Shown piece after piece: positions 42,701-52,255 of a DNA stretch of 64,000 nucleotides. Made by a program: the position numbers and the translations under genes. Origin of the DNA: Scandinavium manionii (lineage in GTDB: Bacteria > Pseudomonadota > Gammaproteobacteria > Enterobacterales > Enterobacteriaceae); the NCBI RefSeq assembly GCF_024764775.1, contig NZ_JALIGC010000040.1, positions 248,001 to 312,000 on the forward strand. Reading direction: 5' to 3'. Position 1 is the stretch's first letter; every line of letters begins with the position of its first letter. The notes below the pieces were generated by a model that searched no databases, was not told the DNA's origin, and saw only the letters and a program-made list of their open reading frames with translations.

Positions 42701-43519
42701 ATGACATCACGCGTGATAGCCCTGGATTTAGACGGCACCCTGCTGACCTCAACGAAAACCATTCTTCCGCAATCGCTTGAAGCGCTGTCGCGCGCGAAAG
42801 ACGCGGGCTATCAGATTCTGATCGTGACCGGCCGACATCACGTTGCTATCCATCCTTTTTATCAGGCACTGGCACTGGATACACCTGCAATTTGCTGCAA
42901 CGGCACCTATTTGTATGATTATCAGGCGAAAAAGGTTCTGGAAGGCGATCCGATGTCGGTCGAAAAAGCCCATGCGCTGGTGAACCTGCTGGCGGAGCAC
43001 AACATTCACGGCCTGATGTACGTGGATGACACCATGATGTACGAAGAGGCTACCGGGCACGTGACGCGCACGCTGAACTGGGCGCAGAAACTACCAGAAG
43101 AACAGCGCCCATCCTTTACGCAGGTCGATTCTCTGATTCAGGCCGCGCAGGAGGTGAAATCAGTGTGGAAATTCGCCCTGACCGACGAAGACACGCAAAA
43201 GCTGAACATCTTCGCCAACCATGCTGCCCAAACGCTGGATTTAGAGTGTGAATGGTCGTGGCACGATCAAGTCGATATCGCGCGTAAGGGCAACAGCAAA
43301 GGCTACCGCCTGGCACGTTGGGTCGAATCCCAAGGGTTATCGATGAAGGATGTGGTCGCATTTGGCGATAACTTTAACGACATCAGTATGCTTGAAGCGG
43401 CAGGCACCGGCGTGGCGATGGGCAATGCCGATGACGCGGTAAAAGCCCGGGCCAACGTGGTGATTGGCGATAACTCGACCCACAGCATCGCCGAATATAT
43501 CTACACCCACCTGCTGTAA
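42701..43519 (+). CDS. ybhA: HAD-family pyridoxal phosphatase YbhA
   Basis: This 272-residue Cof-type HAD phosphatase acts on pyridoxal phosphate and other sugar phosphates in E. coli. Motif I is IALDLDGTLL at the N-terminus. KGNSKGYRLARW and VAFGDNFNDISML supply motifs III and IV. I start at the ATG at 42701; the upstream in-frame extension crosses the pgl promoter. Its stop is adjacent to the convergent modC stop. Confidence 0.93.
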   Translation: MTSRVIALDLDGTLLTSTKTILPQSLEALSRAKDAGYQILIVTGRHHVAIHPFYQALALDTPAICCNGTYLYDYQAKKVLEGDPMSVEKAHALVNLLAEHNIHGLMYVDDTMMYEEATGHVTRTLNWAQKLPEEQRPSFTQVDSLIQAAQEVKSVWKFALTDEDTQKLNIFANHAAQTLDLECEWSWHDQVDIARKGNSKGYRLARWVESQGLSMKDVVAFGDNFNDISMLEAAGTGVAMGNADDAVKARANVVIGDNSTHSIAEYIYTHLL

Positions 43520-44578
43520 TCAGGCGCTGATCGACACGCTTTTTATCTGCGCATACAGCCACTGACCTGGTTTCACCGCCAGGTCATCGCGGGCCCACGG
43601 GCTGATGCGCGCCCACAGCGTACGGCCACCCACTTCAAGCTGCACTTCCACCTGACCGTTATTGTCATAGCACTGCACCACCTTCGCGCGCAGCACGTTG
43701 CGGATACTTGTTTGAACCGGCGGTTGTAACACCAGCGACACGTCGGATGCCTGAACGCGAATACGCACCGACGACTGCTCCGGCTGCTCGAGCTTATTGA
43801 CCCACAGATGCTGATCGCCCAGCGCCAGTGCCGTCATCGCGTAGTGCGGATGGTGTTCCAGTACGGTGACCTTCAGCACGCTGCTCTGCTGATCCTGCGG
43901 TAGCCATGGATGCATCACGCTGCTGCCCCAGACATCCTCCAGATTGCCAAACGCCTTCACATTTCCGTCTTCCAGCACCAGCACTTTGTCAGCCAGATGC
44001 AGAATTTCTTCCAGCGAGTGGCTGACGTAGAGCATCGGAATGTTGATTTCGCGGGCCAGGCGCTGCAAATACGGCAGCAGCTCACGCTTGCGAGGAATAT
44101 CCAGCGAGGCCAGCGGTTCGTCGAGCAGCAGCAGTTCCGGCGCGGTCAGCAGCGCACGACCTATCGCCACGCGCTGTTTTTCACCGCCGGACAGGCCTCC
44201 GGGCAGACGGTCGAGCAGCGCTTCGATCCCGAGCAGCGACACCATTTTGTCGAACTGTCCGGCCATGCTTTTCGCCATGCCGTAGCGCAGATTGCCGCGC
44301 ACTTTGTAATGTGGGAACAGGCGTGCATCCTGAAACACGTAACCGATGCGACGTTTTTCCGGCGACAGACAAATCTTTTTCTCGGTGTCGTTTAAAACAC
44401 GATTGTTGAGCACGATTCGGCCCTGCTGGGGTTTTGTCAGCCCGCTGATGGCGTTGATCAGCGACGTTTTCCCGGCACCTGACACACCGAACACGGCGGT
44501 TATCCCGACTGCGGGAAGGGATTCATTGATGCGCAGACAGTGATTGCCCAGCGTCTGGGTGAAATTGAGTTCCAGCAT
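43520..44578 (-). CDS. modC: Molybdate ABC transporter ATPase ModC
   Basis: ModC, 352 residues, powers molybdate import. Walker A is GVSGAGKTSL, the signature is LSGGEKQRVAIGRAL and Walker B is LLLLDEPLASLD. The C-terminal Mop/TOBE domain (from about residue 290) can bind molybdate. I start at MLELNFTQTLG (44578), 2 bp after modB; the longer reading overlaps modB. Confidence 0.96.
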   Translation of the reverse strand: MLELNFTQTLGNHCLRINESLPAVGITAVFGVSGAGKTSLINAISGLTKPQQGRIVLNNRVLNDTEKKICLSPEKRRIGYVFQDARLFPHYKVRGNLRYGMAKSMAGQFDKMVSLLGIEALLDRLPGGLSGGEKQRVAIGRALLTAPELLLLDEPLASLDIPRKRELLPYLQRLAREINIPMLYVSHSLEEILHLADKVLVLEDGNVKAFGNLEDVWGSSVMHPWLPQDQQSSVLKVTVLEHHPHYAMTALALGDQHLWVNKLEQPEQSSVRIRVQASDVSLVLQPPVQTSIRNVLRAKVVQCYDNNGQVEVQLEVGGRTLWARISPWARDDLAVKPGQWLYAQIKSVSISA

Positions 44579-44580
44579 GA

Positions 44581-45270
44581 TTATTTCCCCGTCCGTTCGC
44601 GGCTCAGTTTCGCCAGCCATTCTGATATCAGCAGGGAAACCAGCGCCAGCACGATGGAAATCAGGCACAGCCGCGCGGCCGCGCCTTCACCGCCGGGGGT
44701 CTGAATCAGGGTATACATCGCAGAAGGAATGGTGCGCGTTTCGCCCGGAATGTTCGACACAAAGGTAATCGTGGCCCCAAATTCGCCGAGCGAACGGGCA
44801 AAAGCCAGCACGGTACCCACGATAATACCCGGCAGCATCAACGGCAGCGTGATGGAGAAAAACACCCGCCAGCGTCCTGCCCCGAGCGTGCGTGCCGCCT
44901 GCTCAAGCTTGATATCGACGCCTTCCAGCGCGAGGCGAATGGCACGCACCATCAGCGGGAAAGACATCACCGCAGCGGCCAGTACTGCGCCGCGCCAGCT
45001 AAAGGCAAAGGTCAGACCGAACCAGTCGTACAGCCAGGAGCCGATGAAACCGCGCCGCCCCATAGCAATCAGCAATAAATAACCGACCACAACCGGGGGT
45101 AACACCAGAGGAAGATGGATGAGGCTGTCGAGCAGCGCTTTGCCTGGAAAATTACGCCGCACCAGCAGCCAGGCAAAGAAGATCCCAAAGGGTAAGCTGA
45201 ACACCACCGCCAGGGATGAGACTTTCAGGCTCAGCATCACCGCCTGCCATTCGGGATCGGTCAATATCAT
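44581..45270 (-). CDS. modB: Molybdate ABC transporter permease ModB
   Basis: ModB, 229 residues, is the inner-membrane channel subunit, with five or six helices and the cytoplasmic EAA-like loop (EQAARTLGAGRWRVFFSITLPLMLPG) that contacts ModC. It overlaps modA by 4 bp. Confidence 0.95.
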   Translation of the reverse strand: MILTDPEWQAVMLSLKVSSLAVVFSLPFGIFFAWLLVRRNFPGKALLDSLIHLPLVLPPVVVGYLLLIAMGRRGFIGSWLYDWFGLTFAFSWRGAVLAAAVMSFPLMVRAIRLALEGVDIKLEQAARTLGAGRWRVFFSITLPLMLPGIIVGTVLAFARSLGEFGATITFVSNIPGETRTIPSAMYTLIQTPGGEGAAARLCLISIVLALVSLLISEWLAKLSRERTGK

Positions 45271-46046
45271 TCGTGCGTCGTAAATCCGTACTGTTTAAAG
45301 ATGGCCGCTGCTTGCGGGCCTTTCAGATAATCGTAGAAAGCGTTTACCGTGGCGTTGTTATGCCCGTCGGTGATGGCAATCGGGTATTCCACTTTTTTAT
45401 GGGAGTCTTCGGGGAAGGTTCCGACAACTTTAACACCTTTACTGGCTACGGCATCAGAACCGTAAACGATGCCCAGCGGCGCTTCGTTACGTTCCACCAG
45501 CGCCAGTGCACCGCGCACGTCTTCGGCCGGAGCCAGCTTCGGTGACAGGGTATCCCATGCGCCAAGTTTGGTCAGCGCTTCTTTGGCGTAGATGCCCGCC
45601 GGAACGTGGTCCGGATCGCCTACTGCCATACGGCCGCCTTTCAGCAAGCTGGTCCAGTTGGTTTTCGCATCAATGGTGAATTCGCCCTGCTCGCTGGCTT
45701 TCGGCGCGACAACCACCAGGCTGTTGCCGAGCAGCGTTTTACGGGTCGCCGTATCAATGGCTTTTTTCTCTACCGCGTAATCCATCCACTTCTGGTCAGC
45801 AGAAATAAACAGGTCGGCTGGCGCACCCGCTTCTATCTGGCGCGCCAGGGTCGATGAGGAAGCAAAAGAAGAGACGACATCGACGTTCTTCTCTTTTTTA
45901 TATTCTTTAGCAATGTCCTGCATCGCGTTAGTAAGCGAGGCTGCTGCGAAAACCGTAATTTTGCCTGTTTCTGCCGCCGCAGCGTGACCCACAACCGCAA
46001 GGGATAATGTCGCTCCGGCAAAAAGGCGTAACCATGTACGTTCCAT
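45267..46046 (-). CDS. modA: Molybdate-binding periplasmic protein ModA
   Basis: ModA, 259 residues, binds molybdate and tungstate in the periplasm. A Sec signal peptide ends at HAAAAE near residue 25. FAAASLTNAM, SFASSSTLARQIEAGAPADLFISAD and VYGSDAVA are ligand-site segments. It is the first gene of modABC, behind a ModE operator. Confidence 0.96.
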   Translation of the reverse strand: MERTWLRLFAGATLSLAVVGHAAAAETGKITVFAAASLTNAMQDIAKEYKKEKNVDVVSSFASSSTLARQIEAGAPADLFISADQKWMDYAVEKKAIDTATRKTLLGNSLVVVAPKASEQGEFTIDAKTNWTSLLKGGRMAVGDPDHVPAGIYAKEALTKLGAWDTLSPKLAPAEDVRGALALVERNEAPLGIVYGSDAVASKGVKVVGTFPEDSHKKVEYPIAITDGHNNATVNAFYDYLKGPQAAAIFKQYGFTTHE

Positions 46047-46065
46047 CTGTGACTCCTGTGAGTGT

Positions 46066-46089
46066 CGTTATGTACGCAACAATATAACG
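46066..46089. promoter_or_regulatory. ModE operator of modABC
   Basis: The 24-bp imperfect palindrome has arms CGTTATGTA and AATATAACG, 20 bp before modA. It is almost identical to the E. coli mod operator. Occupation by ModE-molybdate should shut off modABC. Confidence 0.9.
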
Positions 46090-46178
46090 ATAACAGTAGG
46101 GTTTTCCCAGCGCAAAGTGGTGGTTATTCTGAGGTACTATCGGCAGTAAGAAGAGGAATTTAAATGAGAAGAGAGAAT

Positions 46179-46205
46179 AAAAAAACGCCCGGCGGTGCCG
46201 GGCGT
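46179..46205 (-). terminator. Terminator of acrZ
   Basis: On the minus strand, ACGCCCGGC-ACC-GCCGGGCGT is followed by TTTTTTTATTC, a strong intrinsic terminator 8 bp beyond the acrZ stop. Confidence 0.9.
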
Positions 46206-46212
46206 CTCGAAA

Positions 46213-46365
46213 TCAATGGTTTTGCTGGCGGCCGTTATCTTTGTGGCCGACGTTCGACAGAACGTTAAACACTTCACCCAGACCGTAAATCAGCCCCAGG
46301 ATGATAGCCATCACCACGGGAACCATGATTACGGCAAATACCAGACTTTTCAACAACTCTAACAT
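46213..46365 (-). CDS. acrZ: AcrAB-TolC efflux accessory peptide AcrZ
   Basis: AcrZ, 50 residues, is a single-helix inner-membrane peptide that binds AcrB and widens the substrate range of the AcrAB-TolC pump. The sequence starts MLELLKSLVFAVIMVPVV, nearly identical to E. coli AcrZ over its helix. The C-terminal tail is polar. It lies between modA and modE, divergent from modE, as in E. coli. The longer upstream frame is not used. Confidence 0.95.
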   Translation of the reverse strand: MLELLKSLVFAVIMVPVVMAIILGLIYGLGEVFNVLSNVGHKDNGRQQNH

Positions 46366-46492
46366 GGTCAGCTCCAGACATTGTGATTCCTTCATTGTAA
46401 CCGGTTCATCAGGAAATTCACGCCCCTTTTGTGCGATGGCCTGTGTAATAATAGCGTTGACCAACACCCTATCTTCTGAGCAGGACATTGAT

Positions 46493-47281
46493 ATGCAGGC
46501 CGAAATTCTTCTTACTCTTAAGCTCCAGCAGCGCCTTTTTGCCGATCCTCGTCGCATCGCGTTGCTCAAGCAGATTGCGGTGACTGGCTCAATAAGCCAG
46601 GGCGCGAAGAATGCAGGTATCAGCTATAAAAGCGCCTGGGACGCCATCAACGAAATGAATCAGCTGAGCGAACAGCCGCTGGTTGACCGCGCGACCGGGG
46701 GAAAAGGCGGTGGTGGCGCGGTGCTTACCCGCTACGGCCAGCGCCTGATTCAGCTCTACGACCTGCTCGCACAAATTCAGCAGAAAGCGTTCGACGTGCT
46801 CAGCGATGACGATGCCCTGCCGCTGAACAGCCTGCTGGCTGCCATTTCTCGCTTTTCCCTGCAAACCAGTGCCCGTAACCAGTGGTTCGGCACCATTACC
46901 CGTCGCGACCACCATCAGGTGCAGGAGCACGTCGACGTGCTGCTGGCCGACGGCGAAACCCGTTTGAAAGTGGCGATCACTTCGCAAAGCGGCGAACGTC
47001 TTGGCCTGGAAGAAGGCAAAGAAGTGCTGGTGCTGTTGAAAGCGCCGTGGGTGGGCATTACGCGTGACACAACGATTGCGCAAGCCGCCGACAACCAGCT
47101 CGCCGGTGTTATCAGCCATATTGAGCGCGCTAGCGAGCAATGTGAGGTGCTGATGACTCTGCCCGACGGACAGGTGCTTTGCTCAACGATGACAATGGAA
47201 GAAGCACAGGATTTGCACGAAGGTGAATCGGCTCTCGCGTGGTTTAACGCCGACCGGGTTATCCTCGCCACCCTCTGCTGA
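46493..47281 (+). CDS. modE: Molybdate-responsive regulator ModE
   Basis: ModE, 262 residues, is a dimeric winged-helix regulator (about residues 20-90: GSISQGAKNAGISYKSAWDA). Two C-terminal Mop domains bind molybdate; TSARNQWFGTI is the conserved SARNQW motif. It represses modABC and activates moaA; boxes for both lie in this window. I start at MQAEILLTLKL (46493). modF follows after 66 bp. Confidence 0.96.
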   Translation: MQAEILLTLKLQQRLFADPRRIALLKQIAVTGSISQGAKNAGISYKSAWDAINEMNQLSEQPLVDRATGGKGGGGAVLTRYGQRLIQLYDLLAQIQQKAFDVLSDDDALPLNSLLAAISRFSLQTSARNQWFGTITRRDHHQVQEHVDVLLADGETRLKVAITSQSGERLGLEEGKEVLVLLKAPWVGITRDTTIAQAADNQLAGVISHIERASEQCEVLMTLPDGQVLCSTMTMEEAQDLHEGESALAWFNADRVILATLC

Positions 47282-47347
47282 TGGCTTGACTTTAGCTTCC
47301 AGAAGACGTATCCCTGATAAAAATCGCTGCAATAAACGGGATACACA

Positions 47348-48817
47348 ATGTCATCATTGCAAATTTCGCAAGGCACGTTTCGTCTTAGCGATACTAAAAC
47401 GCTCTCCATTGAGAATTTAACGCTGCGCTCGGGCGAGTCCTGGGCGTTTGTCGGCAGCAACGGCAGCGGAAAATCTGCGCTGGCGCGGGCGCTGTCGGGC
47501 GAACTGACGCTGCTGTCCGGTGGGCGTGAAAGCGAATTCACCCGAACCACTCGCCTCTCATTCGAACAGCTGCAAAAACTGGTCAGTGACGAATGGCAAC
47601 GCAACAATACCGATTTGCTCAGCCCTGGCGAAGATGATACTGGCCGCACTGCCGCAGAAATCATTCAGGAAGACGTGAAAGACGCAGCGCGCTGCCAGAC
47701 GCTCGCCAGTCGTTTTGGCATTAGCGGCTTACTGGAACGCCGCTTTAAATACCTTTCCACCGGTGAAACCCGCAAAACGCTGCTGTGCCAGGCGCTGATG
47801 AGCAACCCCGATTTGCTGATCCTCGACGAACCGTTTGATGGGCTGGACGTGGCTTCGCGTCAGGCGCTGGCGGAATTGCTGGCGACGCTGCATCACGACG
47901 GCATCACCCTGGTGCTGGTGCTGAACCGCTTCGATGAGATCCCTGATTTCGTGCAGTTTGCAGGCGTTCTCGCTGACTGTACGCTGCTGGAAACCGGCAC
48001 CAAAAAGGCGCTGCTAGAGCAGGCGCTGATCGCCCAACTGGCGCACAGCGAAAAGCTGACCGGCATTGCGCTGCCAGAACCCGATGCACCGTCTGCACGC
48101 CTTTCGCTTCCGGAAGATGAGCCGCGAATTGTGCTCAATCACGGCAGTGTGTCGTATAACGACAAACCCATCATCGACGACCTGAGCTGGACGGTAAATG
48201 CCGGTGAGCACTGGCAAATTGTCGGCCCGAACGGCGCCGGGAAATCGACTCTTTTAAGTCTGGTCACCGGCGATCACCCGCAGGGCTACAGCAATGATTT
48301 AACGCTGTTTGGCCGTCGGCGCGGCAGTGGGGAAACCATTTGGGACATCAAAAAACATATCGGTTATGTCAGCAGCAGCCTGCATCTGGATTACCGCGTC
48401 AGCACTAACGTGCGTAACGTGATTCTCTCTGGTTTTTTTGATTCCATTGGGATTTATCAGGCGGTATCTGACAAGCAGCATAAGCTGGCTCAGGGCTGGC
48501 TGGACATTCTGGGTATCGACAATCGCACCGCTGATGCACCCTTCCACAGTCTGTCGTGGGGACAACAACGGCTGGCTCTGATCGTTCGCGCACTGGTGAA
48601 GCACCCCACCTTGCTAATCCTGGATGAACCGCTTCAGGGACTGGACCCGCTCAATCGCCAGTTAGTACGGCGCTTTATCGACGTATTAATTGGTGAAGGC
48701 AAAACCCAGCTGCTGTTCGTGTCACACCACGCTGAAGACGCGCCGGACTGCATTACGCATCGTCTGGAATTTGTGTCACAGGCGGAAGGCTACGGCTACG
48801 CCGTCGGTCCTTTGTAA
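47348..48817 (+). CDS. modF: Double ABC ATPase ModF (PhrA)
   Basis: ModF, 489 residues, has two fused NBDs. The first has GSNGSGKSAL, signature YLSTGETRKTLL and ILDEPFDGLD; the second, from about residue 260, has GPNGAGKSTLL, signature SLSWGQQRLALI and ILDEPLQGLD. It is not required for molybdate uptake; a photorepair link was proposed historically. It is probably co-transcribed with modE. Confidence 0.93.
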   Translation: MSSLQISQGTFRLSDTKTLSIENLTLRSGESWAFVGSNGSGKSALARALSGELTLLSGGRESEFTRTTRLSFEQLQKLVSDEWQRNNTDLLSPGEDDTGRTAAEIIQEDVKDAARCQTLASRFGISGLLERRFKYLSTGETRKTLLCQALMSNPDLLILDEPFDGLDVASRQALAELLATLHHDGITLVLVLNRFDEIPDFVQFAGVLADCTLLETGTKKALLEQALIAQLAHSEKLTGIALPEPDAPSARLSLPEDEPRIVLNHGSVSYNDKPIIDDLSWTVNAGEHWQIVGPNGAGKSTLLSLVTGDHPQGYSNDLTLFGRRRGSGETIWDIKKHIGYVSSSLHLDYRVSTNVRNVILSGFFDSIGIYQAVSDKQHKLAQGWLDILGIDNRTADAPFHSLSWGQQRLALIVRALVKHPTLLILDEPLQGLDPLNRQLVRRFIDVLIGEGKTQLLFVSHHAEDAPDCITHRLEFVSQAEGYGYAVGPL

Positions 48818-48832
48818 CCCTTACACCCACAT

Positions 48833-48856
48833 CGGGAGCCTCGCGCTCCCGTTTTT
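48833..48856 (+). terminator. Terminator after modF
   Basis: CGGGAGC-CTCGC-GCTCCCG followed by TTTTT, 15 bp beyond the modF stop. Confidence 0.88.
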
Positions 48857-48934
48857 CGGATAAAGAGTATCCCTCCTTCGTACCTGCCTTGATTTATAAT
48901 GCAAAACGTTCGGCATTCAGGATGGAAACTGGCA

Positions 48935-48950
48935 GTGTAAACGATTCCAC
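48935..48950. promoter_or_regulatory. GalR/GalS external operator (OE)
   Basis: GTGTAAACGATTCCAC is identical to the E. coli gal OE and lies upstream of the CRP site and promoter. Confidence 0.9.
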
Positions 48951-48952
48951 TA

Positions 48953-48991
48953 ATCTATTCCATGTCACACTTTTCGCATCTCTGTTATGCT
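48953..48991 (+). promoter_or_regulatory. CRP site and gal P2 promoter
   Basis: TTCCATGTCACACTTTTCGC matches the E. coli gal CRP site, and TATGCT at 48986-48991 matches the P2 -10 element. The overlapping P1 -10, TATGGT in E. coli, reads TAGTCT here. Confidence 0.8.
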
Positions 48992-49028
48992 AGTCTTATT
49001 ACATACCATAAGCCTGATGGAGCGAAAA

Positions 49029-50045
49029 ATGAGAGTACTGGTTACGGGTGGTAGCGGTTACATAGGCAGCCATACTTGCGTGCAATTACTGAAACAAGGC
49101 CACGACGTCATCATTCTGGATAACCTCTGTAACAGTAAGCGCAGCGTGTTACCGGTGATTGAACGCCTGGCAGGCAAACAGGCCGTTTTCGTAGAAGGCG
49201 ATATTCGCAACGAAGCGCTGATGACCGAAGTATTGCATGACCACGCGATTGACACCGTTATCCATTTCGCCGGGCTGAAAGCCGTGGGCGAGTCCGTCGA
49301 GAAGCCGCTGGAATACTACGATAATAACGTTAACGGAACCCTGCGTTTAATCGCCGCCATGCGCGCCGCAAACGTTAAAAATTTCATTTTCAGCTCTTCT
49401 GCCACCGTCTACGGCGACCAGCCAAAAATCCCATACGTTGAAAGTTTCCCGACCGGCACCCCACAAAGTCCTTACGGCAAAAGCAAACTGATGGTTGAAC
49501 AAATCCTGACCGACCTGCAAAAAGCGCAGCCGGAATGGAGCATTGCGCTGCTGCGCTACTTCAACCCGGTTGGTGCGCACCCGTCAGGTGACATGGGTGA
49601 AGACCCTCAGGGCATTCCGAATAACCTGATGCCGTATATCGCGCAGGTTGCCGTCGGTCGTCGTGAATCGCTGGCTATTTTTGGTAACGACTACCCGACC
49701 GAAGACGGTACCGGCGTGCGTGACTATATCCACGTGATGGACCTGGCCGACGGCCACGTTACCGCGATGGAAAAACTGGCTGAAAAACCAGGCGTACACA
49801 TTTACAACCTCGGTGCCGGCGTCGGCAGCAGCGTGCTGGACGTGGTTAACGCCTTCGGCAAAGCCTGCGGCAAACCGGTCAATCATCACTTCGCCCCGCG
49901 TCGCGATGGCGATCTCCCGGCCTATTGGGCCGATGCGAGCAAAGCTGACCGCGAACTCGGCTGGCATGTTACCCGTACTCTCGACGAAATGGCGCAGGAT
50001 ACCTGGCACTGGCAATCGCGTCATCCGCAGGGTTACACCGACTAA
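49029..50045 (+). CDS. galE: UDP-glucose 4-epimerase GalE
   Basis: GalE, 338 residues, interconverts UDP-galactose and UDP-glucose. It is an SDR enzyme: NAD-binding VTGGSGYIGSH at the N-terminus, the FSSSATVYG serine/threonine and the YGKSK tyrosine/lysine catalytic pair near residue 150. I start at MRVLVTGG (49029), after GATGGAGCG. The internal operator OI lies in its first codons. It is the first gene of galETKM. Confidence 0.96.
   Translation: MRVLVTGGSGYIGSHTCVQLLKQGHDVIILDNLCNSKRSVLPVIERLAGKQAVFVEGDIRNEALMTEVLHDHAIDTVIHFAGLKAVGESVEKPLEYYDNNVNGTLRLIAAMRAANVKNFIFSSSATVYGDQPKIPYVESFPTGTPQSPYGKSKLMVEQILTDLQKAQPEWSIALLRYFNPVGAHPSGDMGEDPQGIPNNLMPYIAQVAVGRRESLAIFGNDYPTEDGTGVRDYIHVMDLADGHVTAMEKLAEKPGVHIYNLGAGVGSSVLDVVNAFGKACGKPVNHHFAPRRDGDLPAYWADASKADRELGWHVTRTLDEMAQDTWHWQSRHPQGYTD
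49048..49063. promoter_or_regulatory. GalR/GalS internal operator (OI)
   Basis: GTGGTAGCGGTTACAT within the galE start matches the E. coli OI. Its spacing to OE (113 bp) is compatible with the GalR/HU repression loop. Confidence 0.88.
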
Positions 50046-50054
50046 GGACCTGTC

Positions 50055-51101
50055 ATGACGCAATTTAACCCCGTCGATCATCCGCACCGCCGTTTTAACC
50101 CGTTAACCGGGCAGTGGATCCTCGTATCTCCGCACCGCGCAAAGCGTCCCTGGCAGGGGGCGCAAGAAACGCCTGCCAAACAAACACTGCCGAAACACGA
50201 TCCTGACTGTTTCCTGTGTCCAGGCAATACCCGCGTCACTGGCGATACCAACCCGCAGTACACTGGTACTTACGTGTTTACCAACGACTTTGCCGCGCTG
50301 ATGACCGATACGCCAGACGCGCCGCAAAACGTCGACCCGCTGATGCGCAGTGAAAGCGCTCGCGGCACCAGTCGCGTGATTTGCTTCTCACCCGATCACA
50401 GCAAAACGCTGCCTGAATTGAGCGTCAGCGCGCTGGAAGAAGTGGTACAAACCTGGCAACAGCAGACAGCGGAGTTGGGTCAGCAGTATCCGTGGGTGCA
50501 GGTTTTTGAGAATAAAGGCGCGGCGATGGGCTGCTCCAACCCGCATCCGCACGGTCAAGTTTGGGCTAACAGTTTCTTACCGAACGAAGCCGAGCGAGAA
50601 GACCGACTGCAAAAGGCCTATCTCGACGAGCAGGGTTCGCCGATGCTGGTCGACTATGCGCAGCGTGAACTGGCCGATGGTAGCCGCACCGTGGTGGAAA
50701 CGGAACACTGGCTGGCGGTCGTTCCCTACTGGGCAGCCTGGCCGTTTGAAACGTTGCTGCTGCCAAAAGCGCGCGTGCTGCGTATTACCGATTTAACCGA
50801 TGCTCAACGCAGTGATTTGGCGTTAGCGTTGAAAAAACTGACCAGCCGTTACGACAACCTGTTTCAGTGTTCCTTCCCTTACTCGATGGGCTGGCACGGC
50901 GCGCCGTTCAATGGCGAAGATAATTCTCATTGGCAGCTCCACGCCCATTTCTATCCGCCGCTCCTGCGCTCGGCCACCGTGCGCAAATTCATGGTCGGCT
51001 ATGAAATGCTGGCAGAAACCCAGCGCGACCTGACGGCAGAACAAGCCGCCGAACGTCTGCGCGCCGTCAGTGACGTCCACTATCGCGAATCAGGAGTATA
51101 A
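50055..51101 (+). CDS. galT: Galactose-1-phosphate uridylyltransferase GalT
   Basis: GalT, 348 residues, swaps UMP between UDP-glucose and galactose-1-phosphate. The nucleophile histidine is in SNPHPHGQVW near residue 165. Zinc-site residues fall in DCFLCPGNTRV, and HWQLHAHFYPPLLRS is near the C-terminus. It is 9 bp after galE. Confidence 0.96.
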   Translation: MTQFNPVDHPHRRFNPLTGQWILVSPHRAKRPWQGAQETPAKQTLPKHDPDCFLCPGNTRVTGDTNPQYTGTYVFTNDFAALMTDTPDAPQNVDPLMRSESARGTSRVICFSPDHSKTLPELSVSALEEVVQTWQQQTAELGQQYPWVQVFENKGAAMGCSNPHPHGQVWANSFLPNEAEREDRLQKAYLDEQGSPMLVDYAQRELADGSRTVVETEHWLAVVPYWAAWPFETLLLPKARVLRITDLTDAQRSDLALALKKLTSRYDNLFQCSFPYSMGWHGAPFNGEDNSHWQLHAHFYPPLLRSATVRKFMVGYEMLAETQRDLTAEQAAERLRAVSDVHYRESGV

Positions 51102-51106
51102 AAATA

Positions 51107-52255
51107 ATGAGTCTGAAAGAGAAAACCCTGTCCCTGTTTGCTGAGAAATTTGGCTACCCTGCCAACCATACGATTCAGGCGCCTGGCCGCGTGAACCTGA
51201 TCGGCGAACACACCGACTACAACGATGGTTTCGTGCTGCCCTGCGCCATTGATTACCAGACGGTGATCAGCTGCTCGCCGCGTGAAGACAGAACCGTGCG
51301 TGTCATCGCAGCCGATTACGAAAACCAGACCGACGAATTCTCGCTTGATGCGCCAATCATCAGCCACGATACCCAGCAGTGGTCCAACTACGTGCGCGGC
51401 GTGGTGAAACATCTGCAAAAGCGTAACCGCAATTTCGGCGGCGTCGATATGGTCATCAGCGGCGACGTGCCACAGGGCGCGGGCTTGAGCTCTTCTGCCT
51501 CGCTTGAAGTGGCGGTCGGTACTGTTTTCCAGCAGTTGTATCATCTGCCGCTCGACGGCGCGCAAATTGCGCTGAACGGCCAGGAAGCGGAGAACCAGTT
51601 TGTTGGCTGTAACTGCGGCATTATGGATCAGCTGATTTCTGCGCTGGGCAAGAAAGACCACGCGCTGCTGCTGGACTGCCGTTCGCTCGGTACCAAAGCC
51701 GTGTCGATGCCGAAAGGCGCGGCGGTTATCATCATTAACAGTAACTTCAAGCGCACCCTGGTCGGCAGCGAGTACAACACCCGCCGCGAACAGTGTGAAA
51801 CCGGCGCCCGCTTCTTCCAGCAGCCCGCTTTACGCGATGTGTCGCTGGAAAAATTCAACGCCGTGGCGCATGAGCTGGACCCTATCGTTGCCAAACGCGT
51901 GCGTCACGTATTGACCGAAAACGCCCGTACGGTTGAAGCCGCGTCAGCGCTGGAGAAAGGCGACCTGAAACGCATGGGCGAACTGATGGCAGAATCACAC
52001 GCGTCAATGCGCGATGATTTTGAAATCACCGTTCCACAGATTGATACGCTGGTCGAGATTGTGAAAGCCACCATCGGCGATCAGGGCGGCGTGCGAATGA
52101 CCGGCGGCGGTTTTGGCGGCTGCATCGTGGCGCTGGTACCAGAAGCGCTGGTGCCGACAGTGAAAGAGGCTGTCGCTAAGCAATATGAAGCGAAAACCGG
52201 CATCAAAGAAACCTTCTACGTCTGCAAAGCATCACAAGGAGCGGGCCAGTGCTAA
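51107..52255 (+). CDS. galK: Galactokinase GalK
   Basis: GalK, 382 residues, is the GHMP kinase that phosphorylates galactose at C1. Motifs are GRVNLIGEHTDYNDG, the ATP loop PQGAGLSSSASLEVA and RMTGGGFGGCIVAL near the C-terminus. It is 5 bp after galT and overlaps galM by 7 bp. Confidence 0.96.
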   Translation: MSLKEKTLSLFAEKFGYPANHTIQAPGRVNLIGEHTDYNDGFVLPCAIDYQTVISCSPREDRTVRVIAADYENQTDEFSLDAPIISHDTQQWSNYVRGVVKHLQKRNRNFGGVDMVISGDVPQGAGLSSSASLEVAVGTVFQQLYHLPLDGAQIALNGQEAENQFVGCNCGIMDQLISALGKKDHALLLDCRSLGTKAVSMPKGAAVIIINSNFKRTLVGSEYNTRREQCETGARFFQQPALRDVSLEKFNAVAHELDPIVAKRVRHVLTENARTVEAASALEKGDLKRMGELMAESHASMRDDFEITVPQIDTLVEIVKATIGDQGGVRMTGGGFGGCIVALVPEALVPTVKEAVAKQYEAKTGIKETFYVCKASQGAGQC

